DNA from: CAZTZY01 sp964617765
GTDB lineage: Bacteria > Pseudomonadota > Gammaproteobacteria > Pseudomonadales > DT-91
Reading direction: 5' to 3'
DNA length: 24,378 nt
NCBI GenBank assembly: GCA_964617765.1
Contig: CAZTZY010000044.1
Location: forward strand, 1-24,378
Each line of letters starts with the position of its first letter. Position 1 is the first letter of the stretch. The position numbers were made by a program, and so were the translations under genes. The notes beneath the pieces are model-generated. The model was not told the origin of the DNA, did not search any database, and was given only the letters and a program-made list of their open reading frames with translations. This document shows, piece after piece, positions 8,027 to 16,619 of this stretch.

Positions 8027-10852
8027 CTAAATCGCCATCACCAAACGTACCGCATTCAGCCTTACCTTCGCTTCCGATAAACAATGTGCAATATCCGCAG
8101 CCATTTCTTTTATCGCAATAATTTCATCGACACGAATATTCGGGTTTACCTGTGCAAGGCCTTCAAGACGGGCAACCTCAACGCGTTGTTCATTAAGCAT
8201 TAATGTTTGCGCTTCATTGATAATGTCAGGTAATTTAACTTGTGAGATTTTTTCCGCGTGTTGTATCAGTTGATCAATTTGCGGGCGCGCCTGTTTAACC
8301 AGGGCTTGTGCTGTTTGCAGGGGAATACGCTCAACCATGGCATTAAGTTTGTCGTGGGTAATGACGCCAGAAAAATCCTTGCCATCAATACCCACAACTG
8401 TGCGGATAACTGTTGCAGGCAGATAACGGTTTAACCGTAATGCGGAGGGAGCAATGCATTCCACCGTAAAGAGCGCTTCCAGTAACAATGTGCCTGCCTT
8501 CAGCGCTTTTAGCTGGATGGTTGCCATGGCGGTGTTGCCATGGTCGCCCGATAAAATCATATCCAGTGCGCCGCTGACAATCGGATGTTCCCAGCTTAAA
8601 AACGCAATATCTTCCCGGCTTAATGCAATATTCCTGGAGTAAGTACCGGTGATGCCATCTTCATCGACCCCGGGTAAATTGCCGGAATGCATGTGTTCGC
8701 TGGGATGTAAAATAACTGTGTGTTGGCTGTGCATCTCTATATTCACACCGAGCTGATCACAAAACTGCTCAACAAAATCTTCAAGATCTTCCCGGTGCTC
8801 ACTGGCAATAACGGCATCAATCACTTTCGCAGCTTCGGCAGGACGACAGGAATTCATTTCAAGTAGTTGATCACGACCCTGTTGCATCAGAGACCTGAGT
8901 TCATGGGCGCGTTTTGCAGTGGTTTTTATTAATGCCTTTATGTCAATTTCATCGCCATATTGCAGGCAGCTTAATAATTGTTCTTCAAATTCCTGATAGA
9001 TTGGTTGACCGACCGTGCAGGTTTGTTCGAAGGCATTTAATCCTTGATGATACCAGTTCACCAATACCTGTTGTGCTGTGCCGGTATAGAAAGGTACATG
9101 AATATGCACATCGTTAGTTTGCCCAATACGGTCAAGGCGACCAATACGTTGTTCCAGTAGGTCAGGGTTCAACGGTAAATCAAACATGACGATATGATGG
9201 GCAAACTGGAAATTGCGGCCTTCACTGCCGATTTCGGAACATACTAACAATTGTGCTGAATCTTCACTGTCTGCAAAATAGGCGGCCGCACGATCACGGG
9301 CAATGAGACTCATGCCTTCATGAAACACGGAAGAGCGAATGCCTTCTTTATAGCGCAAGTGTTCTTCCAGTTGAATGGCGGTATCGGCTTTTGCACAAAT
9401 CAGTAATAGTTTGTCATTGCGGTGTTCTTTCAGGAAATTTTCCAGCCAGCGTACTCTTTCATCCAGTGCCAGCCAGTCAGAACCCAGAATGGTTTCAATT
9501 TGTAACCAGTCTTTTATCGGTGCTGCAATGGCAGGGCTTTCGTTAAAATGCAAAGGATAACTATGTAGCAAACGATCAGGGAAGCCCTGCACCGCCGCGC
9601 GGGTATTCCTGAACAGTACGCGCCCGGTGCCATGGCGGTCTAACAGGGCATTGATAGCTCGTTCGCGCGCTTGTTGAATGTCGCCACGATCAAATACCTT
9701 GTTGATATTCATTAACTCTTTTTCGCTGAGGTATTCTTCCAGTTCGGCAGGAAGTTGTTGCATGTCATCGGCCTGAGCCAGCTCTTGTACCAGATAATTA
9801 ACCGGTTTATATTTTTCTTCTTCGGCCACAAAGGTTTCAAAATTATAGTAGCGATCGGGATCCAGCAGGCGTAAACGCGCGAAATGGCTATCAAGCCCAA
9901 GTTGCTCTGGTGTTGCGGTTAGCAGTAATACGCCCTTGGCCTTGTTGGCTAACGCTTCGGCGCATTGATAGGCAGGACTGGCATGATTGACGTGCCATTC
10001 CAGATGATGTGCCTCATCTATCAGCAGTAAATCCCATTCGCAAGCCAGAGCCTGTTCAAAACGATTTGAATTATTCACCAAAAATGATAACGGGCATAAC
10101 ACCAGTTGCGTGCTGTCAAACGGATTTTGGTCGTCTTGGCCGAGTTCGGTACAAATGGCTTCATCGAGTACCGAAAAATTAAGGTTAAAGCGGCGCAACA
10201 TTTCAACCAGCCATTGATGCAGCAAACTGTCAGGTACCAGAATCAATACGCGGCTTGCAAGGCCAGATTGCAGCTGTTGGTGCACAATCAATCCCGCCTC
10301 AATGGTTTTTCCCAGACCCACTTCGTCAGCCAGTAACACGCGTGGAGCAATGCGGTTTGCCACTTGATGGGCTATATACAATTGATGAGGCAATAACTGT
10401 ACACGCGGGCCTAACAAACCCACTGCACCTGATTGTTGGTAGGCGCGCAAATAATTCAGTGCCTGATAGCGCAGTTCAAAAAACTTGAGTGGATCAATCT
10501 GGCCGGAAAGCAGTCGATCCTTGGGGGTATTGAAATGCACAAAACAATCGAGCTCGATTTCCGGCATGATATGTTCAGTGCCATCAGTCCCGACACATTT
10601 GTAAATCACCAGGCCATTGCCTTCGTGTATATCCGCTACGGTATAAATATCGCCATCAAAATGGGTAACCTGGTCACCGGCTTGATAGATAATGCGTGTT
10701 AAAGGGGCATTTTTGGTCGCGTAAGTACGTTCTTCAGCGGCCGCAGGAAAACTGAGGGTAACTTGACGGCCACTGACGTTGGATACGATGCCTAATCCTA
10801 AAGCTGCTTCGGTATTGCTGATCCAGCGCTGACCACTTTGAAAATCGCTCAA
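8027..10852 (-). CDS. rapA: RNA polymerase-associated ATP-dependent recycling factor RapA (HepA)
   Basis: This Swi2/Snf2 ATPase binds RNA polymerase and helps release and recycle it after transcription. It has 941 residues, close to the 968 of E. coli RapA. The N terminus (GQRWISNTEAALGLG) is the RapA-specific Tudor-like region. The ATPase core shows Walker A DEVGLGKT (176-183), Walker B DEAH (279-282), LLTATPEQLG, and the helicase C-terminal motif EQRIGRLDRIGQ, with the RapA C-terminal domain after it. The start is TTG at 10852. It fits the family N terminus and has a strong purine ribosome site (AGAGG, 7 bases upstream), and no ATG lies nearby in frame. It is divergent from yajQ. Identification is secure. 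Confidence 0.96.
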   Translation of the reverse strand: MSDFQSGQRWISNTEAALGLGIVSNVSGRQVTLSFPAAAEERTYATKNAPLTRIIYQAGDQVTHFDGDIYTVADIHEGNGLVIYKCVGTDGTEHIMPEIELDCFVHFNTPKDRLLSGQIDPLKFFELRYQALNYLRAYQQSGAVGLLGPRVQLLPHQLYIAHQVANRIAPRVLLADEVGLGKTIEAGLIVHQQLQSGLASRVLILVPDSLLHQWLVEMLRRFNLNFSVLDEAICTELGQDDQNPFDSTQLVLCPLSFLVNNSNRFEQALACEWDLLLIDEAHHLEWHVNHASPAYQCAEALANKAKGVLLLTATPEQLGLDSHFARLRLLDPDRYYNFETFVAEEEKYKPVNYLVQELAQADDMQQLPAELEEYLSEKELMNINKVFDRGDIQQARERAINALLDRHGTGRVLFRNTRAAVQGFPDRLLHSYPLHFNESPAIAAPIKDWLQIETILGSDWLALDERVRWLENFLKEHRNDKLLLICAKADTAIQLEEHLRYKEGIRSSVFHEGMSLIARDRAAAYFADSEDSAQLLVCSEIGSEGRNFQFAHHIVMFDLPLNPDLLEQRIGRLDRIGQTNDVHIHVPFYTGTAQQVLVNWYHQGLNAFEQTCTVGQPIYQEFEEQLLSCLQYGDEIDIKALIKTTAKRAHELRSLMQQGRDQLLEMNSCRPAEAAKVIDAVIASEHREDLEDFVEQFCDQLGVNIEMHSQHTVILHPSEHMHSGNLPGVDEDGITGTYSRNIALSREDIAFLSWEHPIVSGALDMILSGDHGNTAMATIQLKALKAGTLLLEALFTVECIAPSALRLNRYLPATVIRTVVGIDGKDFSGVITHDKLNAMVERIPLQTAQALVKQARPQIDQLIQHAEKISQVKLPDIINEAQTLMLNEQRVEVARLEGLAQVNPNIRVDEIIAIKEMAADIAHCLSEAKVRLNAVRLVMAI

Positions 10853-10923
10853 AACCTTACCTCTTTAACATAATTTAAAAAAACGCCGCGCATTTTATAC
10901 TATTCGCCAACGGAGTTCTTTTC

Positions 10924-10929
10924 ATTATA
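10924..10929 (-). promoter_or_regulatory. Possible rapA -10 element
   Basis: On the - strand this reads TATAAT, a perfect -10 hexamer, about 70 bases upstream of the rapA TTG start. No good -35 is found 16-18 bases further upstream, so the promoter call is weak. Confidence 0.25.
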
Positions 10930-10984
10930 TGATTTATCAATATTTGCCGAATCTGCAGTGAATAGCGTAAACCACATTAACCCA

Positions 10985-11012
10985 TTGAATTTTATAGGCT
11001 AATTGGCATAAT
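10985..11012 (+). promoter_or_regulatory. Candidate yajQ promoter
   Basis: TTGAAT (10985-10990) and CATAAT (11007-11012) are 16 bases apart, with four and five of six consensus matches. They lie about 60 bp upstream of the yajQ ATG in the rapA-yajQ divergent region. Confidence 0.35.
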
Positions 11013-11070
11013 CACAGCAGGGTGTCACTCGCAGCACTTTTAACTCACTTAATTGTAGTAGGGATTTTCC

Positions 11071-11553
11071 ATGCCATCATTTGATATTGTTTCAGAAGTT
11101 GATGTTCATCAATTTACCAATGCCGTGGATCAGGCTGCACGTATCATTGATACGCGTTTTGATTTCAAGGGTGTTGCGGCCAAATTCGAGCGCAAGGAAT
11201 TAACGGTCACACTGATTGCTGAATCCGATTTCCAGCTCACGCAAATGGAAGATATGCTCAGGACAGCGCTGATCAAATGCAATATAGAATCGAAAGCGAT
11301 GGAATTGGGCGAGATGGAAACCGCCGGCAAGCAGGTTAAAAGACTGGTTACGATGAAAAACGGGCTGGAGCAGGATCTTGCCAAAAAAATTGTGAAACGC
11401 ATTAAAGATGAAAAAATGAAAGTGCAGGCACAGATTCAGGGAGACCAGGTACGAGTTACTGGCAAGAAGCGTGACGATTTACAGGAAGTGATGGCGATGT
11501 TGCGCGGTGCAGAACTGGAACAGCCTTTGCAGTTTACTAATTTCAGGGATTAA
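11071..11553 (+). CDS. yajQ: YajQ family nucleotide-binding protein (UPF0234)
   Basis: This is a small cytoplasmic protein of 160 residues, the usual family length. The opening MPSFDIVSEVDVHQFTNAVDQ and the end LQFTNFRD are family signatures, and RFDFKG near residue 29 and VTGKKRDDLQ are conserved. The fold is two RNA-recognition-like domains. Family members bind nucleotides or RNA, and one from Xanthomonas was reported as a cyclic di-GMP effector; which applies here is unknown. A purine-rich TAGGGA lies about 7-12 bases before the ATG. It is divergent from rapA and stands alone, with a perfect hairpin after it. Confidence 0.95.
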   Translation: MPSFDIVSEVDVHQFTNAVDQAARIIDTRFDFKGVAAKFERKELTVTLIAESDFQLTQMEDMLRTALIKCNIESKAMELGEMETAGKQVKRLVTMKNGLEQDLAKKIVKRIKDEKMKVQAQIQGDQVRVTGKKRDDLQEVMAMLRGAELEQPLQFTNFRD

Positions 11554-11614
11554 TAGCGTCTGTAAAAGCCCGTTTTGTTTGCGAGTTGTTATCTTTTACC
11601 CTGATTACTCCCGA

Positions 11615-11651
11615 AAACTGCTTATTGTAGAATGGTTTAAATAAGCAGTTT
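11615..11651. terminator. Perfect 12-bp inverted repeat between convergent yajQ and transglutaminase gene
   Basis: AAACTGCTTATT (11615-11626) and AATAAGCAGTTT (11640-11651) are perfect complements around a 13-base loop. On the - strand the second arm ends in a short TTTT, so it may terminate the transglutaminase-like gene, which ends 16 bp away. For yajQ on the + strand only TTT follows within the stem. The stem is AT-rich, so it is a weak or bidirectional terminator at best. Confidence 0.45.
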
Positions 11652-11666
11652 CCCTAGAGTGAATCT

Positions 11667-13580
11667 TTATTTTTTATAAACTACTTGTGATCGCAGGTTG
11701 TCGGCTATTTTTATCAATACTTCCCTTTGCTGGTTTAGCAAGTCCGGTTGACAAACATTGCCGGGTGTCGAATCATCCATGGATTTAGTGACTTTAAGGA
11801 TATTTTTGTCGAGATTATAGGTCGCCTTGAAATGCAGGTAGTGTTCATTGATTTCGAAATTATCAGGTTTTGCTAACACAGTTATCGTGTCAGGAAATGT
11901 ATAGGTATAGGTTTCAACCGATGTACCATTGCTGCAAGTCGATAAATGAGTAAAAGTTTCATTCGGGTAATCGACCATTGAATAAATTCCAGCTGATGTA
12001 GAAATGACCGGGCTAATATAAAATGCACCAGCTCCTGCACCTTCAATAAAGCCTTTTTTCTCGAAAGTAATGCTGTAGTTATAAGTGCTTTCGAGTGGTT
12101 TTGGATCGTCCTTGGTGACTGAGCCAATCCCTTTTGCACCCTGGTTGCCGAATACCTCTTCGATCCACTCTTTTTCCTGCTCTTTAGTGACGTCGCGCCA
12201 GCCAGACCTTGCTGATATGGCAGGAATGCCAGCCAATTTCAGTGATACCGTACCTTTTACCGAGCCATCAGGTTGTATATTAAGTACACTTTCCATTTCT
12301 TGTTTATTTTCACCAGCCTTTTGAACCGGTGTTTTCATGTCAGGCTGGAATTTTTCAACTAACAGAACAGGTTTGCCAGCGATGGAAAATGGCAGCATGG
12401 AAAAAGGGGTTGTCTGGCTGGTGGAATCAACAAATTGATTAAAATCCGGAAGATAGTTGATTACGTGATTTACTGAAGAAACCATTGGAATTGTTGGTAA
12501 TTGATATGTGCTGCCAGAATTGATCAGGGCTTGGGTGCTGGCAATGTTTTCAGCAGCGAGTAATGCCTGCAATAGTGTTGCGTGATCTTTACAGTCACCC
12601 ATTTTATTATCCAGGATGAAATCGGTATCATGCGGAACCACAGCGCCTACGCCGATACAGTTCCCTGCATAAGTAATGTTAGAGGCTACCCAGTTATAGA
12701 GTAATTTTGCCTTGTCTTTTTTGTTGTGTGTATCACCAATGATATCTTTTGCCAGCTTTTTAACGCGATCTGTAGGCTTGGCTTTCGGTAAGGCCCTGTC
12801 GCCATAAGCGGCCGCAATCGATTTATAATCTTTAAAGGTTGAGAGCGCATACCCGGGTTCTGATTCCATATCCCACACTGAGTAATCGGTGCGTTTGTTC
12901 TTTTTGGGTGCAGGATTTTTATAGGATAATTCAATCACTTTTCGATTGCCCTTTTGGCTTATGGTTTCATCCATTTCGCGTACTTGATGTTTGAATTCGA
13001 GGGAAGCAGGAATATTGATAGTAACTTTTGCATCATCATAAGCAGATTGGCGATAGAACAGGCCTTGTGCAGTGAAATGCTTGGGGAACATGGGCTCTGT
13101 CTGGGTGGTTTTGTAAGCAAAATAAACAGTATCGTTAACCGCAACATCGGGGAAAACAATTGTCAGGCTGGTGTGATCGGAATACACAGGGCCGCCATCC
13201 TTATTGCCTTTATTGATCTTCAACTGGAAGTTGTCTTTAGGCACGACCAGTTTTTTGCCATCGGCTTTGAGTGTGTATGCTTCCAGAACATCTACTTTTT
13301 CAATGCTGGTGCTGTAGGAGATACTGGTGCTTTTCAAGCCCTCAACTGTTTTTTCTGTCAGAATTTTTAAGCCGATGTGTGTGGTGAGTGAAGATGTGAA
13401 ATCATCATTCAGGTAGTATTCCTGAAGGTACTGGGTGATGCGGTAATCAAGTTCGGCATCAGTTTTGGAGTCTGGATTTTCTGCGGTAGCACATTGGGAA
13501 AATGCAATACACAGCCATAAAGTCAGTGTTTTTAAGACTAATCCGGATTGACTGAAAAATGAAAGAGAGTGTGAATTCAT
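11667..13580 (-). CDS. Exported DUF3857 / transglutaminase-like protein
   Basis: The protein has 637 residues, with an N-terminal signal peptide (hydrophobic VLKTLTLWLCIAFS, likely cleavage after CATA near residue 34), so it acts in the periplasm or outer envelope. A DUF3857-like region (about 60-230) is followed by a transglutaminase-like core (about 270-400) with the Cys in KMGDCKDHATLLQALL, His in SSVNHVINYL and Asp in QFVDST. These are the Cys-His-Asp triad positions of papain-like transglutaminases. The C-terminal part is a beta-rich region I do not recognise. TTG at 13586 would extend it by two residues. ATG 13580 is chosen because AAGGA lies 8-9 bases before it and too close to the TTG. 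Substrate is unknown; such proteins may crosslink or cleave peptide bonds. It appears monocistronic. Confidence 0.82.
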   Translation of the reverse strand: MNSHSLSFFSQSGLVLKTLTLWLCIAFSQCATAENPDSKTDAELDYRITQYLQEYYLNDDFTSSLTTHIGLKILTEKTVEGLKSTSISYSTSIEKVDVLEAYTLKADGKKLVVPKDNFQLKINKGNKDGGPVYSDHTSLTIVFPDVAVNDTVYFAYKTTQTEPMFPKHFTAQGLFYRQSAYDDAKVTINIPASLEFKHQVREMDETISQKGNRKVIELSYKNPAPKKNKRTDYSVWDMESEPGYALSTFKDYKSIAAAYGDRALPKAKPTDRVKKLAKDIIGDTHNKKDKAKLLYNWVASNITYAGNCIGVGAVVPHDTDFILDNKMGDCKDHATLLQALLAAENIASTQALINSGSTYQLPTIPMVSSVNHVINYLPDFNQFVDSTSQTTPFSMLPFSIAGKPVLLVEKFQPDMKTPVQKAGENKQEMESVLNIQPDGSVKGTVSLKLAGIPAISARSGWRDVTKEQEKEWIEEVFGNQGAKGIGSVTKDDPKPLESTYNYSITFEKKGFIEGAGAGAFYISPVISTSAGIYSMVDYPNETFTHLSTCSNGTSVETYTYTFPDTITVLAKPDNFEINEHYLHFKATYNLDKNILKVTKSMDDSTPGNVCQPDLLNQQREVLIKIADNLRSQVVYKK

Positions 13581-13721
13581 TGGCAAGTTCCTTCTATTTT
13601 ATAGTTGGTGTTATTAATCAAATCAGTTCAGTGTAAACAATTAATCCGTATTCAACAATGCTGGCATTATAATGGGATCAGAATTTACAAGCCTCATGAT
13701 AAAGCGACAGCACAATGTCAA

Positions 13722-14171
13722 TTAAGCTGTTTTCAGTACGTTCCCTGAACTATCGACCACTTCAATATCCACAGCAATACCCTGGCGTACGCTTTGTGTA
13801 ACGATGCAAAAATCCTCGAACTGTTCTAACACGCGCGATATATGCGGCAAGCTATCTGCTGTAGTGCCCAGTTGAATTTGTACCTGCATTTTTTCAATGC
13901 GAAAGCGGCCATCAACGCGCGTGAGTGCGCCCTTCACTTCGGCAGAAACCTTACCGGGCTCTTCCTTGAACTTACGAATGGCAAAAATAAGGCTCGCGGC
14001 CAGGCAGTTGGCAACCGAGGCAGCCAATAGGCGTGCAGGATTAGGGCCTTCGCCTTTACCCAATGGTTCAGGTTCATCGCTCAGCAAATCGCCGAATTCA
14101 CCAAAATCAATCTGGAATAAATAATTTTCTAACAATTCCAGTTTAACGCTAAAGCTTTTTTCTTCTGACAT
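13722..14171 (-). CDS. OsmC/Ohr family protein
   Basis: This is a 149-residue protein of the OsmC fold, whose studied members are thiol-dependent hydroperoxide reductases with two cysteines. Both are in place: Cys56 in SVANCLAASL and Cys122 in FEDFCIVTQSV. The N-terminal part (GEGPNPARLLAASVANC) is the common OsmC motif. It is closer to the general OsmC-like group than to Ohr. The protein is the last gene of a probable - strand operon, about 30 bp after the RNA methyltransferase. A role in organic peroxide defence is inferred from the family. No T-run terminator is evident after it. Confidence 0.85.
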   Translation of the reverse strand: MSEEKSFSVKLELLENYLFQIDFGEFGDLLSDEPEPLGKGEGPNPARLLAASVANCLAASLIFAIRKFKEEPGKVSAEVKGALTRVDGRFRIEKMQVQIQLGTTADSLPHISRVLEQFEDFCIVTQSVRQGIAVDIEVVDSSGNVLKTA

Positions 14172-14201
14172 AACAATCTCATCAATAATAAGTGGAAAAG
14201 A

Positions 14202-15317
14202 TTAATGCTTTTTAAAGGATAAAAAGACCACGGTTTCAAAATGATAAGTGCCGGGAAACAAATCCATCAGTAATACCTTGTTAATACGGTAGCTGCTTTT
14301 TAGCGACAGCAGGTCGCGCGCCAGTGTGGCAGGATTACAGCTGACATAGATCATATTTTCAGGGCGAAAATGTTTTACCCAGGCGTTAATGTCAGGAAAA
14401 CCCTTGCGCGGCGGATCGAGTAGCAGGGTAGCAAAGGTTTTTTCCTTGCACCTGGCCTGAAATCTTTTTAGCGCGCCATCGGCAAATAAATCCAGGCTGA
14501 TAAAATCGCGATGCGAATTAGGGTTGGTATCAACCATCACACGTCGTACCTGATTTTTATCGGCGTACCGATTGCTCAGGTTGCCATCGCCGGCAAACAA
14601 ATCGAGTAATGTTGCGGGATGGTGTTCTTGTAAAAAATCGCCCACTTCATGACACAGACGCTCGTTCATCGAATCATATACCTGGGTAAAGCCGCCGTGG
14701 GAATAATTCTCGTTCCATTGCAGGCTGACGGCGCCATCTTTTACATACAATTCACAGTGGCCTTCCTTTTTATGTGTTTTTGTCCATTCCTTGTTATACA
14801 GCTTTTCGAGTTCGGGTTTTAATTCCGCGCGTAATATTTTGCATTGTGGAATCTCGATAATGGTATCTGTTAGACCATCAATCAGGCCAATTTTATTATC
14901 GCGATAATGTAACTGGATGCGATTGCGATAAGCCCAGCGTTGGGTTGCCGGAATCACTTCCATTACCTCGCTGGATGCGGCTAATTTCTGTAATAGATGT
15001 TCGAGGGACTGTTGCTTAAACGCTAATTCGTTGTCATACGATGTGTGCAAATAATGGCAACCCGGGCATTCGTTGAAGTGCGGGCATTCAGCGGCAATCC
15101 GTGCCGGTGAGGGTGTATCCACCGATTCAAGGCGGGCGAATTTCACGCCTTTTTTGGCCTTGATCAGGCGTGCCGTGCCGGTTTCGCCGGGCAAGGTTTT
15201 AGCGATAAAACCGATGTTGCCATTTTCCTTGAAAACGCCCTGACCCAGTGGATCCATGCTTTCAATCACAAACGGCATTTTAGGGTAAGAGTTTAAAGGC
15301 TTGGGCGTTTTACTCAT
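14202..15317 (-). CDS. SAM-dependent RNA uracil-C5 methyltransferase, TrmA/RlmCD (RumA) superfamily
   Basis: This likely methylates C5 of a uracil in rRNA or tRNA. Its 371 residues carry a TRAM-like N-terminal domain (about 14-66), an iron-sulfur cysteine set Cys78-x5-Cys84-x2-Cys87 plus Cys159 (PQCKIL), and a Rossmann methyltransferase domain. The latter has LLDLFAGDGNLS, LLLDPPRKG and YVSCNPATLARDL, where the Cys is the nucleophile. The cluster cysteines and TRAM resemble RlmD, but the protein is about 60 residues shorter. Motif I (FAGDGNLS) and QVYDSMN differ from the usual FCGxGNF and QVN. I therefore do not assign rlmC, rlmD or trmA. The ATG overlaps the end of yaeQ by 8 bp (ATGAGTAA), indicating translational coupling. 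Confidence 0.85.
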   Translation of the reverse strand: MSKTPKPLNSYPKMPFVIESMDPLGQGVFKENGNIGFIAKTLPGETGTARLIKAKKGVKFARLESVDTPSPARIAAECPHFNECPGCHYLHTSYDNELAFKQQSLEHLLQKLAASSEVMEVIPATQRWAYRNRIQLHYRDNKIGLIDGLTDTIIEIPQCKILRAELKPELEKLYNKEWTKTHKKEGHCELYVKDGAVSLQWNENYSHGGFTQVYDSMNERLCHEVGDFLQEHHPATLLDLFAGDGNLSNRYADKNQVRRVMVDTNPNSHRDFISLDLFADGALKRFQARCKEKTFATLLLDPPRKGFPDINAWVKHFRPENMIYVSCNPATLARDLLSLKSSYRINKVLLMDLFPGTYHFETVVFLSFKKH

Positions 15318-15876
15318 GGCTAAACTTCTTTTTGGCCTTTATCAGGTACGTGGGAATAAATTGCACACTGTTGCCGGCATTGCTCAGCCAGGCTTCGCCT
15401 TCATTGATTGTGCACTGTAAATCCATATTGGCCGCTACCATAGACTCTAACGATTGCCGTGAATCTGACGACAGTTGTATTACCGTTAAATTATCAAAGC
15501 GCTCCAGTTTATCGGCAATCTTTTTCCACCATAAATCGACGGTGCGTTCATTGCCATAGGTATAAAGAATGGCTTGCTGGGAACGGTTACAGGCTTTACG
15601 GATCCTGTCTTCGCTAGGCATTCCAACCTCTATCGAGAGTTCAATTTCGTCACTCAGGCTTTTTTGCCATAAAGCCGGCTCTTCTTCATTGCTTAAGCCT
15701 TTGCTGAAAATCAGCCGCTCATGGGCATTCCAGGCAAAAGCCAGGATCCTTATCATCATGCGTTCATCAGTTTCCGATGGATGGCGGGCGAGTGTTAATG
15801 CATAGGTTTCATAATGATTGCGGTCGATATCACTTAACTGCAAATTGGCTTTGAAGATAGTTGCCTTGAGTGCCAT
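15310..15876 (-). CDS. yaeQ: YaeQ family protein
   Basis: This is a 188-residue protein with the family opening MALKATIFKANLQLSDIDRNHYE, read here as two conserved blocks (MALKATIFKA and DIDRNHYE). They are followed by LARHPSETDERMM, ERLIFSKGLS, EPALW, IELSIEVGMPSEDRIRKAC and NLTVIQL. YaeQ has a PD-(D/E)XK nuclease-like fold, but its function is not settled; it was once linked to RfaH-type suppression. The frame stays open to 15915, but ATG 15876 is chosen because it matches the family N terminus and has GTAGAGA just upstream. It overlaps the RNA methyltransferase start by 8 bp, so it leads the three-gene operon ending with the OsmC-like gene. It is divergent from rmlC. Confidence 0.93.
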   Translation of the reverse strand: MALKATIFKANLQLSDIDRNHYETYALTLARHPSETDERMMIRILAFAWNAHERLIFSKGLSNEEEPALWQKSLSDEIELSIEVGMPSEDRIRKACNRSQQAILYTYGNERTVDLWWKKIADKLERFDNLTVIQLSSDSRQSLESMVAANMDLQCTINEGEAWLSNAGNSVQFIPTYLIKAKKKFSHE

Positions 15877-15998
15877 TTTCTCTACTCGGTCTAAAAACGA
15901 CAGTTTAACGCCCATGACTAAAAAGTGGTAATGCTTACTGACTTTTCATTTTATGTTTAGAATAGCAAGCTTGAGTGTTGCAGATGTAGCTATACTCT

Positions 15999-16031
15999 AT
16001 GGTTGCGAGATGGTTGCGAGATGGTTGATAG
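15999..16031 (+). repeat. 11-bp tandem repeat abutting the rmlC start
   Basis: ATGGTTGCGAG occurs twice exactly (15999-16009, 16010-16020), then ATGGTTGATAG (16021-16031, 9 of 11 identical). The rmlC ATG at 16032 follows in phase with the repeat period. A -10-like TATACT (15991-15996) lies immediately upstream, without a convincing -35. The repeat would lie in the rmlC leader, and its first ATG opens a 9-codon reading frame that ends at 16028, four bases before the rmlC ATG. Confidence 0.75.
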
Positions 16032-16619
16032 ATGAATGAGTGTTTTTTTATGAAGTACCGTCGTACAGAAATTGCCGATGTTGTTGTTTTTGAACCCAGG
16101 GTTTTTGCGGATGAGCGCGGCTTTTTTGCTGAAACGTATAGGGCTTCCTGGTTTGATGAGCTGCAGTTGAATCCGCAGTTTGTACAAGACAATCATTCGT
16201 TATCTTACTTTGGTACATTGCGTGGATTGCACCTGCAAAAACAACACTCGCAAGGCAAGCTGGTCAGGGTGACGCGTGGCGAGGTTTATAATGTGGCGGT
16301 CGATTTACGTCTGGATTCTGCTACTTATGGTCAATGGGTCGGCGAGTACCTTTCAGCAACCAACTACCATGTTATGTGGATACCTGAAGGTTTTTCTAAC
16401 GGTTTTATTACAACGTCAGATACTGCAGAATTATTGTACAAATGTACCGATATTTATGATAGTGAGAGTGAATTATCCCTGTTGTGGAATGATCCGGTAT
16501 TGGCGATTAATTGGCCCATTGCCGCTGATACACAAATTATGCTTTCTCCTAAAGATAAAGAAGGAAAAAACTTTTCTCGTGGCATGGGATACCTTAATGG
16601 AAAATGGCAGTCATCTTGA
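16032..16619 (+). CDS. rmlC: dTDP-4-dehydrorhamnose 3,5-epimerase
   Basis: This cupin-fold enzyme epimerises dTDP-4-keto-6-deoxyglucose at C3 and C5, the third step to dTDP-L-rhamnose. Its 195 residues (E. coli about 185) carry TEIADVVVFEPRVFADERGFF, here seen as FEPRVF and DERGFF. They also carry FVQDNHS, LRGLH with the general base His67, QGKLVRVTRGEVYNVAVD, and LLYKCTD with catalytic Tyr136. One odd point: the family motif EGFAHGF reads EGFSNGF (Asn123 instead of His). ATG 16032 is used; ATG 16050 (MKYRRTEI) is nearer the family N terminus but has no ribosome site. Its end overlaps rmlD by 16 bp if rmlD starts at 16604. Partner genes rmlA and rmlB are not in the window. Confidence 0.93.
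   Translation: MNECFFMKYRRTEIADVVVFEPRVFADERGFFAETYRASWFDELQLNPQFVQDNHSLSYFGTLRGLHLQKQHSQGKLVRVTRGEVYNVAVDLRLDSATYGQWVGEYLSATNYHVMWIPEGFSNGFITTSDTAELLYKCTDIYDSESELSLLWNDPVLAINWPIAADTQIMLSPKDKEGKNFSRGMGYLNGKWQSS

Noticed and set aside
12954..13370. 138-residue reading frame on the + strand inside the transglutaminase-like gene
   Set aside because: It is wholly antisense to a gene with clear domains and signal peptide, and its translation resembles no family.
15877..15915. Longer YaeQ start at 15915
   Set aside because: The conserved YaeQ N terminus MALKAT begins at 15876; the extra 13 residues are not conserved.
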